Both the position numbers and the translations under genes were made by a program. Below, piece by piece: positions 11,645-24,865 of a stretch of DNA of 64,000 bases. The stretch lies in assembly GCF_024713975.1 (NCBI RefSeq), contig NC_091099.1:15357501-15421500 (forward strand), given 5' to 3'. This stretch comes from Paralichthys olivaceus (lineage: Eukaryota; Chordata; Actinopteri; Pleuronectiformes; Paralichthyidae). The notes beneath the pieces were generated by a model. That model had not been told where the DNA came from. It ran no database searches and worked only from the letters and a program-made list of their open reading frames with translations. Position 1 is the first letter of the stretch; each line of letters opens with the position of its first letter.

Positions 11645-14600
11645 TTGTGTGGTGAGGGAGAGGGGGGGTTTGAATCGGAGCAACATTTTTTTTTCTTTCA
11701 ACAGAAGAAGAAGCACACAGATATCGGATGATCACTCAAAAACATTGGTACACACAGCTTCAGCACACAAAAAAAGCGTATTTACAGCACTGGCACACAC
11801 AAAATAGGCACACAAAATTACAACACAGTAACCAGTCACAGATACTGGGCTATATAAGGCTTGACAACAAAACTTTCCTCAGTGCTACATCTATGCTGAG
11901 TTTGTGATGTACAGGTTGCCACTGTCACACCCATTAAAAATACTAAGTAATACACACAACATAGCTACAGCACTATCAGGTGGGTGATGGGCCGTTATGG
12001 GTCATACACATAGTGGTTGGTACACCATGGTTCATAACACAAACTGACTCTGTTGGTTGTCTGCTCCGGTGCTGTCGCTGGGTCTCTATAAACATATAAA
12101 AAAAACAATAACAAAAATAAATTATTACACAAATTATGTATAATGGTGGAAATGATGGCGGTGATGGAGAGGTCTGAGGTGCGAGTAACAGAGCTGAAGA
12201 GATGAGACTAGCTTGGAGAGTAAAGAAAATGTGCTCCGTTAGTTTTTCATGGTAAACGACAGGTTTACCATGTGTTTCCCATGCTTAGCCAAGGCCTCAG
12301 ACAACGATGTAGTGTAGAGGTTGGACTCTGAGTCGGTTAATAAACATGCCCGATCATGCGGCGCTCTACGGGTTTATCTACAGTAGATCAGTCACTCATG
12401 CGTTTGTATACTTCTCATCATGCTCTCACAGTCACCTCGTTTTCCTTTTTTTAAATCCTCTTTGGCCCGAACACAGGTGGACCGAGGGTCAAACAGCAGT
12501 AGGTACCACTAGCCGTATGCTAGCAGTATAAGAAGGTTGTATGTATGCATGTGCTGCTGAATAAAAACGGAGTCTAAACGCTCGTTGTGTATAAAATTTA
12601 TTTCATGCAAGGACTCGTATTTACATCTTTTATTTGAATACTTTTCTGTTGCATAAATGTAAAATACATGCATTTACCTTTCCCCAAGTATAGACCCACA
12701 TAACAAAATGTGTTGTGTTCTTTTTTTCTTTTTCACTTGAATTGCATGAGCATATAATTCATCTGCATCTCTTCACATCAAATCTTCACAAGTTTTTTTT
12801 TCTCTTTTGAAATATATAACGTCCATTAATTACCACAAGAGACATAACTGGAAAAGTAAAACTCTGCTCAATCAGAATTAAAAAAAACTTAGATGAGATG
12901 CTGTTCTTAATATCTTCTACTAGAAATTTATCTTCTTTTTTCTTTTATTTGATTGATCAACATAAAATTTGTTAAAGTGCCCTGAAAAAATTGTGCATAA
13001 GTATTGGGACAGTATCAATACATGTACCTGTATCAGTATTGATGTTTTTAAATCAATAGACATACATACTGCAGGAGTCATCATTACCTACCTGGTCCCT
13101 TTTAATAACATTTTGTGCTTTACAATACAAAATCTTTCTTGAGTTAGGGATATTAAGAAAGTATTTTCTGGTGTTTTTTGCTGGAGTTGTGTTTCACTAG
13201 AGGTTAAGTTCTACTGTGGATTGTATGGTGTAACAATTCACGTTTTTTTTTGCTATGATTAAGGATACGTAGGGAGGTGCAAAAAGTACAAGGTGCACCT
13301 TGTAGAATAAAGCTTTCGTCACACTGTTATGAGCATGGTATATAAAGTGGTCGATGCTACACTGGGAGCACGTATGTAATATCATTTCTCTTTTGCTTTA
13401 CCTGTCTCTTATTTCAGGGGCTGCATCACTGTCACTGACACTATATTCCTGATCCACTAAGACCGCCTCCTTCGTGTGCTGTGTAGACCGCAAAGGCCAA
13501 AATGAAATTAGTCGGTCTGGTCTACAGAGGTTTTCCGTGATTGGTGTTACGAGTGTCACCGAAGCTGAGGTTGGACTCGCTGAGACATTTTAATCCCCCT
13601 TAGTTTTTTTTATGTGTGCATAGTTATCTGTTAGGTTCAGTTGAAGTGTTGGATGTCTCGTTGCCTGCTGGCATGATTACCTCTTTGAAAAAACATTTGT
13701 CACCAAAGTGCAATGAATCCTGGGATAGGTTGGGACGAGAAGGATCTATTGGTTGGAGCCCTCGTTTCTTGGGTATGGTAAAATGCATTGGCATCAGCAT
13801 GTGAAGGAGCCTTTGAAACAGCCTAGTTGAGCCACTGTGACGCAAGTGGCCTTCAAATGCATCCTCTGAAGGATGCAGACCCTGAATTGAGATACAGCTT
13901 TTGCCTCACCAGGTACGAAGGCACCGTTGTTTAATAATTCATGAGTTTTGCACTAATTTTAAGCATCACAGCATTCAGTGAAATTGCTGCAGACTAACGG
14001 CACTTTAAAAACTCGTAACTACGTAATTATTAGTATAAAAACTGGCTATGCTCATAACAGCATTAGTTGGCTTTATGGCGGATTGTTCAAGTCAAATCAT
14101 ACTATTTTAGCTGGAGGCCCCTGTCGAATAAATAAAATGAATGTATTAATTTGGGGAAAGGCAAAGAATGGCAGCTACATAAAACCTCTGCTATGACTGA
14201 GTCTCTGTAAAGCTGTCTCAAAATGCATAAAACATGACAAAGCTTTAGAAGCTTTTGAAAGAAAAAAGTGTTTTTTTCTTACAGGTACTACGATACAGTT
14301 AGGTTCATGTTGAACATAATTTCTCATGCAGTTCATGCAAATGAACAAACAGTTTTAGTTCTTTTGACATTGGATGTATTCATCACTAGTATGTGAATTG
14401 TCATCATCTCCATGTTGCATTGGACATCATGAACATCATCTTATAATAATATTTTTCTAATGGCCACTCAATATAACATTAAGCCTCGTCTGGATTTCAC
14501 TTTCAGAAAGGTAACGTCTCTACTTTGCAACGTCACAAAGCACTTTAGAGGAGTTCCCTTAACAGCTGGCAATGGTACCATTTGGATATGTTTCAAAGCC

Positions 14601-15069
14601 ATGTATTGTCAATGTCCAGCACATTGGGCTGTTAGCAGGGGTTACATCTTATGAAAATTTCTTTCACAAAATTGTAAAAGCAGATGAGATAAGAAAGTTA
14701 CTGGCAGGAGAGTATGTGAGATCAAAAGCAACAGAGCAACAGGCAATGATGTAAACACAGGGAGAGAGTGGGGTTAGCCTGTGGTAGAAGTAGAACAGTG
14801 CTTTGTCTGCAACTGAGGTGACCCATGCAGAGTGGCATGTGCCAATGTTTTCTAGTCTAGGATATGATGACACACCCAAGGAGAACACTTGGGAAGCTTG
14901 AGTACTAGCACAGTTAAGATACAGTTTTCCAGTAAAATAAAAGAAATTAAAAAAAATGAAAGAAAGCAGGAGCAAAGGCAAGTGTAAAAACAAAAGAAAA
15001 AACAGGAAGGATAAGAAGGAAGAGTGTGGACTGGCCCTCCAATGGCATTGTGTCTGCTACTCAACCATG

Positions 15070-18000
15070 CTACATAATGGATGGGATGGGAGAATGTGAG
15101 TGCTGCATTAGACAGGGTGGGCTGCAGGGCAGGGCAGACACTGAGGACACTCCAGAGGCATCCCCGCTCATGCCAGACATGCTGTTAAGGCTCCAAGGCT
15201 TTTCATAACCTTCAGTTGAAAAACAGAGAACGTTCTGAGTACACTGCAGCACTGAATCCACGACAAAATGTTGTTGGGTTTTTTTTTTGTTGGCGTTCCT
15301 CAACTGGTAAATACTACACCTGTTGCTTTCTTGTTTTTGTCTCCAAAGAAACAGGTCAACACAGACTTGAGACAGATTATTCTTCTCCATGCATTGAGTG
15401 CATCAGGAGTACAACAGCATGCACTGGGTGGTACTGGAATGGTTTCGGAGTATAACACTGTACAAGACTCGGAAAAGAAAAAGGCAGGCACCTCAGGCAG
15501 GGAATGCTTCTCTTAGCTACAGGTAGAATTTCACACTGTTGGCCTTTTTACTGCGGATGTGCTGGCTGCACACACAACTAGAGACTAACTTGGTCTTCTT
15601 AGGAATGTTTCGCACATTTATATTAGATTTAATAAAATCAAATTAAAGGGCTTGTCCCTGGTATTATAGTATAAAAATCACTAAGGTTGAATTCGGCTCT
15701 TAATGATAACAGTAATTGACTTTAGCCTTCCTCCATTTGTGTTGTTCTCCTTCACCATACTGATAGCACCCATCAGCAAGACACTTCATGCACCGTTATG
15801 GTCAAGAGCAATGTACTCATAAGTCAGGATCCCGCGTGGTATTTACCATCAAAACACTTATACATACATGGTACACGCATAGCACATAATACTTTCTTTG
15901 TAAGACAACACATTCTAGATCATGTAAATCTCGAAAATAGCTTTCTTACTGGTAAATAAATAGGGGTATTACATTATGAATGGTATCAAAAAATATATTA
16001 TGTAGATGTGGACATGTATTATTGACATTTGTGGTGATTGTGCTTGGCCTTAACAAATGCTATTGTGACTCTATATACATATATATGAATATGTACAATT
16101 CCCATCAGGATGATTGAGGAGAAGCGGCTGCTGTGAAAATGTGTGGAGGTTGCAATATGAGGTTTGTAGTTGTTTGTGTGTTAACGTGTGTGTTTAATAC
16201 ACTCAGCAAAGATAGATAAAGAAGCGTGTCCTGTCTATGGTCTAAGGGGTGTCAGTGTCTTACGGGGGCCTGTGATTGGCTGTTACTGTACGTACCCCTC
16301 CTCACTCTGCCCCCTGTGTGGTTGGGGCGTTCAGCAGTGGTGACCAGGAAGCAGGGCCGCTCTCGCTCGCTGGGGCTGAAGATTTCCTCCGGAGATATCG
16401 CCTGGTCAATGTGGGGGCAGTCTTCATTTGCCAGCGCTGCATTAGCAGCCTCACCGTTCAGTTTGGAGTCTTATAAAAAAAACAATAAAGGAAAGGAAAG
16501 GAAAACACACACACAAAACAAATCTGGTTTCATATACCAGCACTGTACAATGCCTTTTCATTTATCTGCTATTTCCACGCTCTATATGCAGAAAGCACTT
16601 TGGGATTCTCTTTTGTAACCACTGTATGTATAGCTGCTGTCAATATTTGCCTTGCACCATCCCTTGTTCCATGTTTTTGAGAACAAACTGGATTAAAGGT
16701 CAACACATCTGCAACCAGAGGGATCAAGTGATTAAAGCGTCTATTTATATGTTCTTAATATTACAAATACACAGAGGAAGTCTGAATTACTGCATTTATT
16801 AAGTGGAAAATCAATAGTAAGATTACTAACGGTCTGCCTCAGCCTCTATTTTCTTCTATCCAAAGTCAAATGTGCCTTTCATTACATATTTTATTGATTA
16901 CTCTCTGTGGAAACTCATCGGCTGATTGAAGTGTAAAAAAAGTGAAGCAGCTGAACAGTGATGTGTCTTGTGTCTTTAGCACGGAGAAGTGAGGAGAATA
17001 TGCATCGTGTTTGCTTCTTACCTTGAAACTTTATCTCAAAAACGTCGTCATGGGCGATGGGGCTCTGGGGCTGAGAGCTGATGCTTGACTTACAGAAGTT
17101 AGGAGAACCTGGTTGGGGAGCTCGTGGGATATGCCTATTTTTTTTCTTTGGTAGTTTCTGTTTTGCCATGGCCAGCGAGTAATACATTCCAAAGTTGTTG
17201 ACAATCACAGGGACGGGCATGGCGATGGTCAGCACACCCGCCAGGGCACACAGGGCTCCCACCAGCATACCAGAGGTCGTCTGAGGGTACATGTCTCCGT
17301 AACCGAGGGTCGTCATAGTCACCACAGCCCACCAGAATCCAATTGGGATGTTCTTGAAGTGTGTGTGGTCGCTGGCTCGAGGGTCGTTGGGGTTGGCTCC
17401 TATCCGTTCAGCGTAGTAGATCATGGTCGCAAAGATGAGGACGCCAAGGGCAAGGAAGATGATGAGGAGCAGGAACTCATTGGTGCTGGCTCTCAGTGTG
17501 TGGCCCAGCACCCTCAGTCCCACAAAGTGACGTGTCAGCTTGAAGATACGCAGGATCCGCACGAAGCGGACTACTCTCAGGAAACCCAACACGTCCTTAG
17601 CTGCCTTGGAGGAGAGCCCGCTGAGGCCCACCTCTAGGTAGAAGGGCAGGATGGCCACAAAGTCGATGATGTTCAGGGCGTTCCGAATGAAGTCAAACTT
17701 ATTTGGACAGAAAGTTATTCGCATTAAAAACTCGAAAGTGAACCACACCACACAAACACCCTCTATGTAGGTGAGGTAGGCCGCAGTCTCCGTCTCCTGG
17801 TAGGTGTGCTCCACGGTGATGTTGTTCACCAGCTCCACCTCAGTACGGTTGATAATGGGGTTGAAGGCCTCATGGGTCTCCAGACAGAAGGTGGTGATGG
17901 ACACCAGGATAAAGAAAAGCGAGGCCAGAGCTACCCACTGGGGAGGAAACATGTGCAGGGTGAAGAAGAAGAAATAGAGGAAAGAGAGGAAGTGGGGAAG

Positions 18001-21000
18001 AAGGACAGAGAGGATAATGAGCACGGTAACACATGCAAAATAATAAAGCTCTGTGGCTCAGCAGCCATTCTTAGCACAACACCGTTCAGTTCAATCTGAG
18101 ACAAAGGCAACTGCTCTGACAGTGGCATTGAGACACTCGCTCCTACCACTCCCACCCTGCTCCCTCTGCATCTTGATTCATTGTAAAAAGGGACAATCAA
18201 TGCTGCTCTTCCTTCCCTTCCCACTGCTGTATGTCAAGGTCATGGGGTTTTTCAAGGGTAAGCTACATGCTGAATTACTAAAGAGACAGCAGCAGGCACG
18301 TTGGTGTCAACCCGCAAGACTAAAATTAGCTTGGGCTCTTCCCTTCAGCAGCATCGGTACAGTAGGTTTTCCCAACACAAGGTCACGCTGTCCAGATGAT
18401 CTGCTCCTGGGAATCGTTCAGAACTGAGCTGCTCACAGACCTTCATGAGAAACCTATATTTCCCTTAATGGCTAAAGAATACTTTAGCCTTCATAATGTA
18501 TCGATCGGATGATCACATTGCATCACATTTACGTTCTGATATTTCTGGTGCATACTACATGTTTGTAACAGATACAGTTTCCTCTCCTGGGCATTGACTG
18601 CAGTGCTGTGCTCATGTTATCCTCCTCTGATCACTGATTTACGTCATGTGTTAGCACTCGTATGCTTTACTGTAGTTTGAACAGATAAAAAACAGCTGTG
18701 TCTTCAATGAAAGCTGATATCTACTTAATCATCCTATGAATTACAAAAATTGGATCAATAGAAATTTGTACACGCATGAAGATGTCATCATGGGCGGTTC
18801 AAGGGGCGGGGCCAGTGGGGAACTGGGCCCAGCTGAAATCTAATAGGCCCCTAAAGTACCCCAGTCTAATCATATTCACTTACCAACAATACCAACAACA
18901 AATATGACAATTTGTTATGAATTTATACTTTCTAAGCCTTTTTGAAGTACACAATGAGCTTGAACAACAATTGTCTAAATATATTCAGTGATGTGTGGCT
19001 ATAGAGCTAACAGTAAACACAGAATGACTTAAATGTTTAACCTTACTAAATCAGGAATTATGAATATGTGCATGGATGGTGCATAGATGTATAATTGGCC
19101 CTCTGTGTAAATTATGGCCCCTTTATGAAATGTCCTCAATCCGCCACTGCTTTATGATAGTGATCTGGGCTCTGAAACACTTTTCACAACTAATCAGACA
19201 ATCAAATCAAATTATATTTGTACAGCCCATATTCACAAATCACAATTTGTCTCATAGGGCTGAACAATGAAACAAAAAAAGAAAAAATATCAATGTAGAA
19301 ACCTCAGAGAGAGACGCATGTGAGGGATCCCTCTCCCTGGACGTATACAGAATTGCAATAGATGCTAATGCACTAATGCAGTATTGTAGTAAGTGTAGTA
19401 AGACATGACATGAGGGAGAAGGTAAGTTAGAGTGGGGCATGTCTGGGCATGAGGAAGGTTTATATATTCCACTGAGCAAAGAAAACTCAGTCGGTCACGT
19501 CTATTCACAGTGTGTCAGGGAGGTGAGATGGAAAACAGGCCCCTCCATCGTAACATCGCATCACTGGCAATTCACTGCACTGTGCTGAGGAAATCGTTGC
19601 TGTTTATGAATGTCTGCTTCCCCTTCCATGTTCGTGTGATGGCACAGAGGAAAAACTGTCTGAGCAGTGACTCTACAGCACATTGACATCCTCCGCTCTA
19701 CATTCACAGAGACGAATATTAGAGCTGAATTGTTTGTGCAATTTATACACAAATATAGCTTGTCAATGTTTTTTAGGGGGGTTTCAGTAGACTACAAAAT
19801 GTTCATCTTTTAAATAGAGTCTAGACAAGAGGAAACTAGACATTTTAATTCAATCAAATAGAAACAGACTAAATAAATGCAGCTTGTTCTGTGTGTGCTG
19901 ATCCAGCTCTTCAGGCAGTAGTATGTGGTGTTGTTTTATCCCATTGCATAATGTTGTTTTGTCCACCCCCTCCACAGTATGTTTGGTGCAAAATAACAAG
20001 CACACCCTACGCTTTAGTACAGACCAATAAAACTGCACTACAAACCGTGACCTACATAAATAACACTGCGTGGAATCAACAGCTCAAACTGGATTGCCCC
20101 CAAACTGGGAGCCCCAGACTTTCAGGTACAAAAGATTCATGATCAGTGGATTTGATTTGGTTAGAAATGCAGATAAGAATCTCCTGTCTACCTGTGTCTC
20201 AATGTACACAATGCATATTCATTGACAAGTTCCTCCATCTAGCCATTATCCATTCACTTATGTTGTAAGGGTGGCAGGGGAGCTGAAGCCAATCCCAGCG
20301 GACATTGGGGAAAAGATGGGGCACAGCCGAGACAGGATGCCAGGCCCATCACCAGGGCAACAGACAGAACAAACATTCATGCTCACTTTTAAACCTACGG
20401 ACAATTTTGATTCATTAATATGTTCAGATTGAACTGAACTGTAACAAAAGAAGTTGATGTTTACCCAGGGCATCCTGGTGACTGTATCTGTCACTGTCTG
20501 CACCTTACAGATATTACGTGTTTATAGTCAAGGTTGTAAACTATATCAACAAGTTGGTCAACAAAGATTGATTATTGCTGCTTTTCTTATTCTCCTATGA
20601 CAACTTTCTGGCTGCTTGGACTTTAGGAAATGTTGGTGGTAAAATTGGGCTCCATAATTATTTAATCCCAAAAATAACCACCTGATGCAAGAAAAAAGAT
20701 CCTGAGTTACAGCTCAAACGAACAGATTCTCGTGTTATTATTGTCTTCAAGGAGGATTTGTTTTCTGTCTCAGTTCTTGGTTTGTCCGTCGGTCTGTTAG
20801 CAGGATTAAGTGAAAACTACTGGATGATAACCAGGGGACTTGGTGGAAGGATGTGGTATGGTTCGTTGAAGAACCCATTCAATTTTGGCGTGGATCCAGA
20901 TCGACAAATTTTTGTTTCATTGTCTTTGACATTAACAGATGTAGCCTCTTTTAACATTTTCCTTAATCTTTCAGATTTTGAATTCTTGGATCTTGACAAA

Positions 21001-23196
21001 AGAAATAAGGCATATTTAGGGGACTGATATGTATGAGTGTGAGCAATTTGATGCAGATCTAAATAAAAGTCCAGATCGGGTGAATCTGTTTGGCTGAGGT
21101 GTTGGCTGAAATAAAATCATTGCTTGTTTTTTTATTCTTCTACATGACCTATCTCGTTTGGTTATAAAAGCTCTTTGAATATGGCACATTTTTTTAAATT
21201 GTTATTCTCTTAATCTAAACATTTACCACACTATGCAAAAATACATTTCTTATGCAGCTCTAACTGATTCTCTTTTTTCTGCTCTTGTGTAACATTTAAG
21301 CCACAGAGATGAAAAACCAACATCACCAACACTGCCAGCATCCTCCAAACTCACAAACCTCTCATTCTTATAAGCTTCTTTAATGTCAGCCTCTAGTGCC
21401 TCCCGACATCTCGATCGCTCGGCCCTCTGAGCATCAGAGCCTTCACACTGTTAAACAAATGCTCTCTGTCTCATCACACTGCCTCTCAAATCATGTGTGT
21501 TTGTGACAGATAGGAACAGTGTGGCCTGGAGCGGAGGGTGACAAGAGAAGATTGTTTGCTCCTTATTGGCTAATTCTCACTGTCGCCTGCAAACCACAGG
21601 GCCTGCAGTGATATGCAGTGACAAGGGTTTTCCACTGATGTGTCCACTGTGAATATAGAGTCTGTAATTAACTCTGAGGCTCACTTCTAATTAATCTTCT
21701 CGGCAGACTGTTGGTGGAGCTCTGTCGATCGTCGCTCCGCTTTTCATCTCACTCTTTGTGTAACTGATGGACACATAAGGAGTTTTATGCTTCAAGAAAC
21801 TTCCTACATGCAAAAGGTAGAATCTGAAAGAAGCTTGCAAATTATTTGTTAAACCACTTTCACTGATGCTTGTTGTTAAGAGTGAGGACATGTCAATACA
21901 GTTTACACTTGCTGGGTGTTGCGTGGTAACTAATTATACCAATCAGGCTGCAGAAGCTGTTAAAGCAGTGTGCAGCGCAGCGGTCTTTGACGCTGAAAGT
22001 GGTCGTAAACGCATGAAAAATAATTATCATCTCACCACTGAGAGGCATGGTGCCCAGATGGAGAAGTGCCCGTGACAAAAACCAAAAGTGTCACCTCTTA
22101 CAGCCATCCTATTTTTTCATGTGGAGGTGTGCCACTACATTTCTGGTGGTGCCAAAGATCTGGTTACCTAATATGCAGCTGACCTATTTGACCACAGAGC
22201 CATTCGCGGCCGGCCCAGGGATCCTCGTGTCATGGAAATATCAATCCAAAGACCTGTGTGAGTCCAAATGACTTTCTTTATCTTCCTCTGAGAGACAGGG
22301 GAGGTTGGGAGAAATGATTTGCATTTAAATGATTTTGATGGATGAGGTCTTCGGTTGATTTGTGTCCCTCCTCCTTCCTCTGAACAATCACATCCCTGCT
22401 GTGGAAATCCCTGAGAGAGTAATTTCAAGGTCATCAAAAGCCTCTCTATAGCCTGTCAGCTCCATCAGTCATTAACTCTCCATCAAGGCACATTGACTAG
22501 TTCTCTATTCCTCATGCAGCTCTGACAGTTCCAAACAAATTACCCACATTTGAGTTCATAATAACTCATTATAGGAATAGTAAGAACACAGCTAAGGCTT
22601 GGCACAGGCTAACATCTTAATGGGATACTCACCCTTGCATATTTAGAGGAGTAAGGGTCCTCAAACAGGGCCCAGACATGTTTCTGCCACCGGCTCCACA
22701 GGCTCCCACTCCTGGTGTCATGAGAGTCCCCCTGCGCCAGCCTCCTTGTCATCTCATCCACATCATCCTCAGTGTGCTCCTGCTCCGGCTCAGGATCCTC
22801 GCTCCCCAGGTCCAACAGCCCTCCCCCGCCGAAACTATCAAGGGCCTCTTCTGCCTCCCGGTGCTGGCGATATGTCATCCAGCAGCATGGCTCCACGTCT
22901 GTCTCGTCGATGCCCCAGAAGGCCAGCTCCTCCTCGTAGAGGGGCCCGCAGACATCAGCGGGGCAGTGCAGCTTACCTGTCCTGTAGTAATTGAGGATGT
23001 GTGCGAACACGCCAGGGTGGCGGTCGAAGAAAAACTCCTCGATCTTGGCATCATAGTCAAAGTGGTTGGGCGCATCAGGCTCGGCCAGCCAGGACAAACG
23101 AGTGCCGGGCAGGGTGCGCAGGGTGCTGCGGTATGTCTGATGTCTGATCCCTCCCACGTTTATCACAATGCGATCCTTGTCGTCGCTCAGGCCCAT
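15070..23196 (-). CDS. kcnc1: kcnc1: Kv3.1-type voltage-gated potassium channel, complete, 4 coding exons (Kv3.1b-like C-terminus)
   Basis: Exons in transcript order: 23196-22633, 17937-17022, 16469-16296, 15209-15070; 597 aa. Exon 1 (residues 1-188) holds the T1 tetramerisation domain ([29 protein letters not shown]). Exon 2 holds S1-S6: N-glycosylation sites NRT (218) and NIT (227) in the S1-S2 loop; S4 with R309, R312, R315, R318, K321 and R324; selectivity filter TTLGYGD (397-403); PVP in S6. Exon 3 resumes [20 protein letters not shown] and exon 4 ends SPIPSIM, both close to mammalian Kv3.1b. Kv3.1 gives the fast, high-threshold delayed rectifier of fast-spiking neurons, at the plasma membrane. 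The ATG at 23196 gives [16 protein letters not shown], aligned with the human start; the upstream in-frame extension has only a GTG. Teleosts have kcnc1 duplicates (a/b) and I cannot say which this is. Convergence with sergef supports KCNC1 over KCNC2-4. Intron 1 is 4.7 kb. Confidence 0.95.
16252..16469 (-). CDS. kcnc1: kcnc1 exon 3 read-through: possible alternative short C-terminus
   Basis: Reading from the acceptor at 16471-16470, exon 3 can splice at a good donor (GTACGT, first base 16295) into the terminal exon at 15209. If the donor is not used, the frame continues for 13 residues after the shared RRG ([13 protein letters not shown]) and stops at TGA 16254-16252. Mammalian KCNC1 is known to make Kv3.1a and Kv3.1b with different C-termini, but the mammalian short tail differs from this one. 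The read-through form is therefore an inference, not a recognised isoform. Confidence 0.35.
18789..19149. mobile_element. hAT-like non-autonomous element, degraded
   Basis: The right end AATCCGCCACTG, read in reverse as CAGTGGCGGATT, is typical of fish hAT-type elements. The left end CATGGGCGGTTCAAGG is a weak inverted match. Internal GGCCCCTAAAG and GGCCCCTTTATG resemble such elements. No convincing 8-bp target duplication. In kcnc1 intron 1. Confidence 0.35.
19197..19470. repeat. Dispersed fish repeat (TGTACAGCCCATATTCACAAATC family)
   Basis: The stretch TTTGTACAGCCCATATTCACAAATCACAATTTGTCTCATAGGG, followed after a gap by CCTCAGAGAGAGACGCATGTGAGGGATCC and GCAATAGATGCTAATG, is one I recall in many teleost genomes. 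Intronic and non-coding, in kcnc1 intron 1. Confidence 0.45.
20225..20400 (-). repeat. SINE-like dispersed repeat, reverse fragment
   Basis: Read in reverse it gives GTCCGTAGGT, a CTGGTGATGGGCCTGG stretch and GGGATTGGCTTCAGCTCCCC. This is the 3' part of the repeat whose 5' part is seen forward at 62310-62560. Confidence 0.45.
20745..20910 (+). repeat. Dispersed repeat with GTCTGTTAGCAGGATTA core
   Basis: Contains GTTTGTCCGTCGGTCTGTTAGCAGGATTA, ACTTGGTGGAAGGATG, AAGAACCCATTCAATTTTGG and GGATCCAGATC. The same words occur in reverse at 27250-27470 and in part at 3777-3840. In kcnc1 intron 1. Confidence 0.5.
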
Positions 23197-23740
23197 TGCG
23201 TCCCTTAGGCATTTCTCCAATAAGTTCCCTTCATCGCAGAGGTGTACGCGCACCGTGCCACCGTGCGCAGCGGGGATCAGACTGAAAGTGTTGACAGGAG
23301 GGAAGCAGCGCTCAGAGCAACCGGTCGTTTCTCACCAGCTATGAGACAGAAATCAGGGCTGATGCTGGACCAGGCTTCATTCCCCTCTCTATAGCCCCGC
23401 GTCTAACACACCTGCCAGGCAGCTGGAGGACCAGAGGGCTCGGGCTCACTGGAGGGGGCAGACTCGAGATCCAAAAAGACGATGGCAGCCAATGGCATCA
23501 CATTAAGAAGGGACGTCACATCGTCGGTACATCCAAGATGTCGTGATGGCAGCACAGACGCTGGTGATGTCCCCTCCTGGCAGCAGAGTAAACCGGGCTC
23601 ATCGGGTTGCAGTGATGGATCAGATCGGTCACACGGCAGCTTGGTGACTTTGGCAGCAATGTGACTGCGGTGGGGGTGCTGAGCGGACAGCGCCTGTCCG
23701 GCTGCTCCTGGTGGAGACTCGGCGCTGCGATGGAGACTCT

Positions 23741-23793
23741 TGTCCTCCTCCTCCTTCTCCTCCTCCTCCTCCGCTGCTGCTGCTGCTGCTGCC
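23741..23793. repeat. Trinucleotide tract (CCT)n then (CTG)n
   Basis: Imperfect CTC/CCT triplets run into six CTG-type units on the plus strand (CAG on the kcnc1 strand). It lies 0.55 kb 5' of the kcnc1 start, probably 5' UTR or promoter. Confidence 0.8.
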
Positions 23794-24859
23794 TACAGAC
23801 TCACCTCCTTCACACCGACGCTCAAACTCACCGACACCCGCCACCACCACCTCACAGCAGGTCTTTGTCTGCAGGCTGCTCCCCTGCTCCCTCCCTGTCA
23901 TGCACCGTGCAGAAAACAACACCTCCACCTCCTCTTGCAGGAGGAAAATGTTGCTCTCTGTGATCCAAACGAAGACAATCAAAGATGAGATCCTCCTTAA
24001 AAAAAACGTCCAAAAGTGCCTGTTATTCACACCATCTCTCTCCCTCTCAGTCTCATCACCTCACTTTGAGCATGCCCAGTGGAGGAGGCTGCAACTTCTC
24101 CAGTTACGGCTGTTGTTGTAATGGTCATCCCTCAGTCACAGTGAGAGGAGGCGCAGCTGGAGGAGAAGGTGTGACCCTGGAGCCGCGAAAAGATCCGCCC
24201 ATCACATCACAAAGAGTGTGATCACAGACAAATTCATGATTTATGGGTGCAAGACATCAGACTGTGATCTAAGGGCCTATGTGACAGTCTGCGTGTCTCA
24301 CTGCACAGACACACAACACATGTGAAAGTTAAATTAAAAAGGGCTGAGAGAATTTAATTTGTTGTGCAACTCACTGTGTAATAATTAGCCAATAAGTTCC
24401 CTGCCTGTGTTTAACGTGACAGCAGAGGGCGCCATTGTTCACAGCAAAATAACCAAAAACAACTTTGGGGTCCAGTAATGTGTTTGATTAAGTTTGTTAA
24501 TTATCCTGTGATTTCAAAAACAATACAAGTAGAGTAGAAACTGACATTCAAGCCATAAACTAAAGGAACAAGTGCAGATTTGGTGCAGATAAAAAAGAAT
24601 GCTTTTACATTAACACTTCTATGGTTAATTTAATACATTCCTAATGAAACACTGAAGAACAACAGATGAGCCATTATCATACATGTAGAGCTGCACCATG
24701 AGGTTGTAACACAGTCATGTTTATTTTCATTTATAATATTTTTTACATAGTCTATATATTCTTTCTTCCTTCCCTTCTTGCTGATGCAGATCTTGTCGTC
24801 TCCCTCTCTCTCCTCCTGTCCTGTGGGCAGTCCCCCTCGTCTCGGTTTTCACTCTGGAT

Positions 24860-24865
24860 TATAAA
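24860..24865 (+). promoter_or_regulatory. cd81: Candidate TATA box of cd81
   Basis: TATAAA within GGATTATAAAGGAGG, 143 nt upstream of the cd81 ATG, a distance that allows a 5' UTR of about 110 nt within the first exon. No other support. Confidence 0.3.

Larger units (their letters stand above)
9603..15069. other. sergef/kcnc1 convergent intergenic region with both 3' UTRs
   Basis: No further coding exon was found between the two stop codons. The sergef 3' UTR starts at 9603; candidate AATAAA signals are at 10385-10390 and 11009-11014. The kcnc1 3' UTR starts at 15069 going left, with a candidate minus-strand AATAAA (plus TTTATT) at 12597-12602. Repeat pieces lie at 10080-10262 and 11621-11644. 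Transcript ends cannot be fixed from sequence alone. Confidence 0.5.

Noticed and set aside
15521..15625. Possible alternative last exon of kcnc1 (minus frame ending KANSVKFYL)
   Set aside because: The peptide looks plausible, but no acceptor puts it in phase with exon 3 (phase 1); candidate AGs lead to early stops.
22678..23208. 176-codon plus-strand frame antisense to kcnc1 exon 1
   Set aside because: It mirrors a GC-rich coding exon; no start context, splice pattern or family resemblance.
23661..24121. Plus and minus frames rich in Leu, Ser or Pro near 23.7-24.1 kb
   Set aside because: They result from the CCT/CTG tract and differ completely in each frame; no conserved domain.
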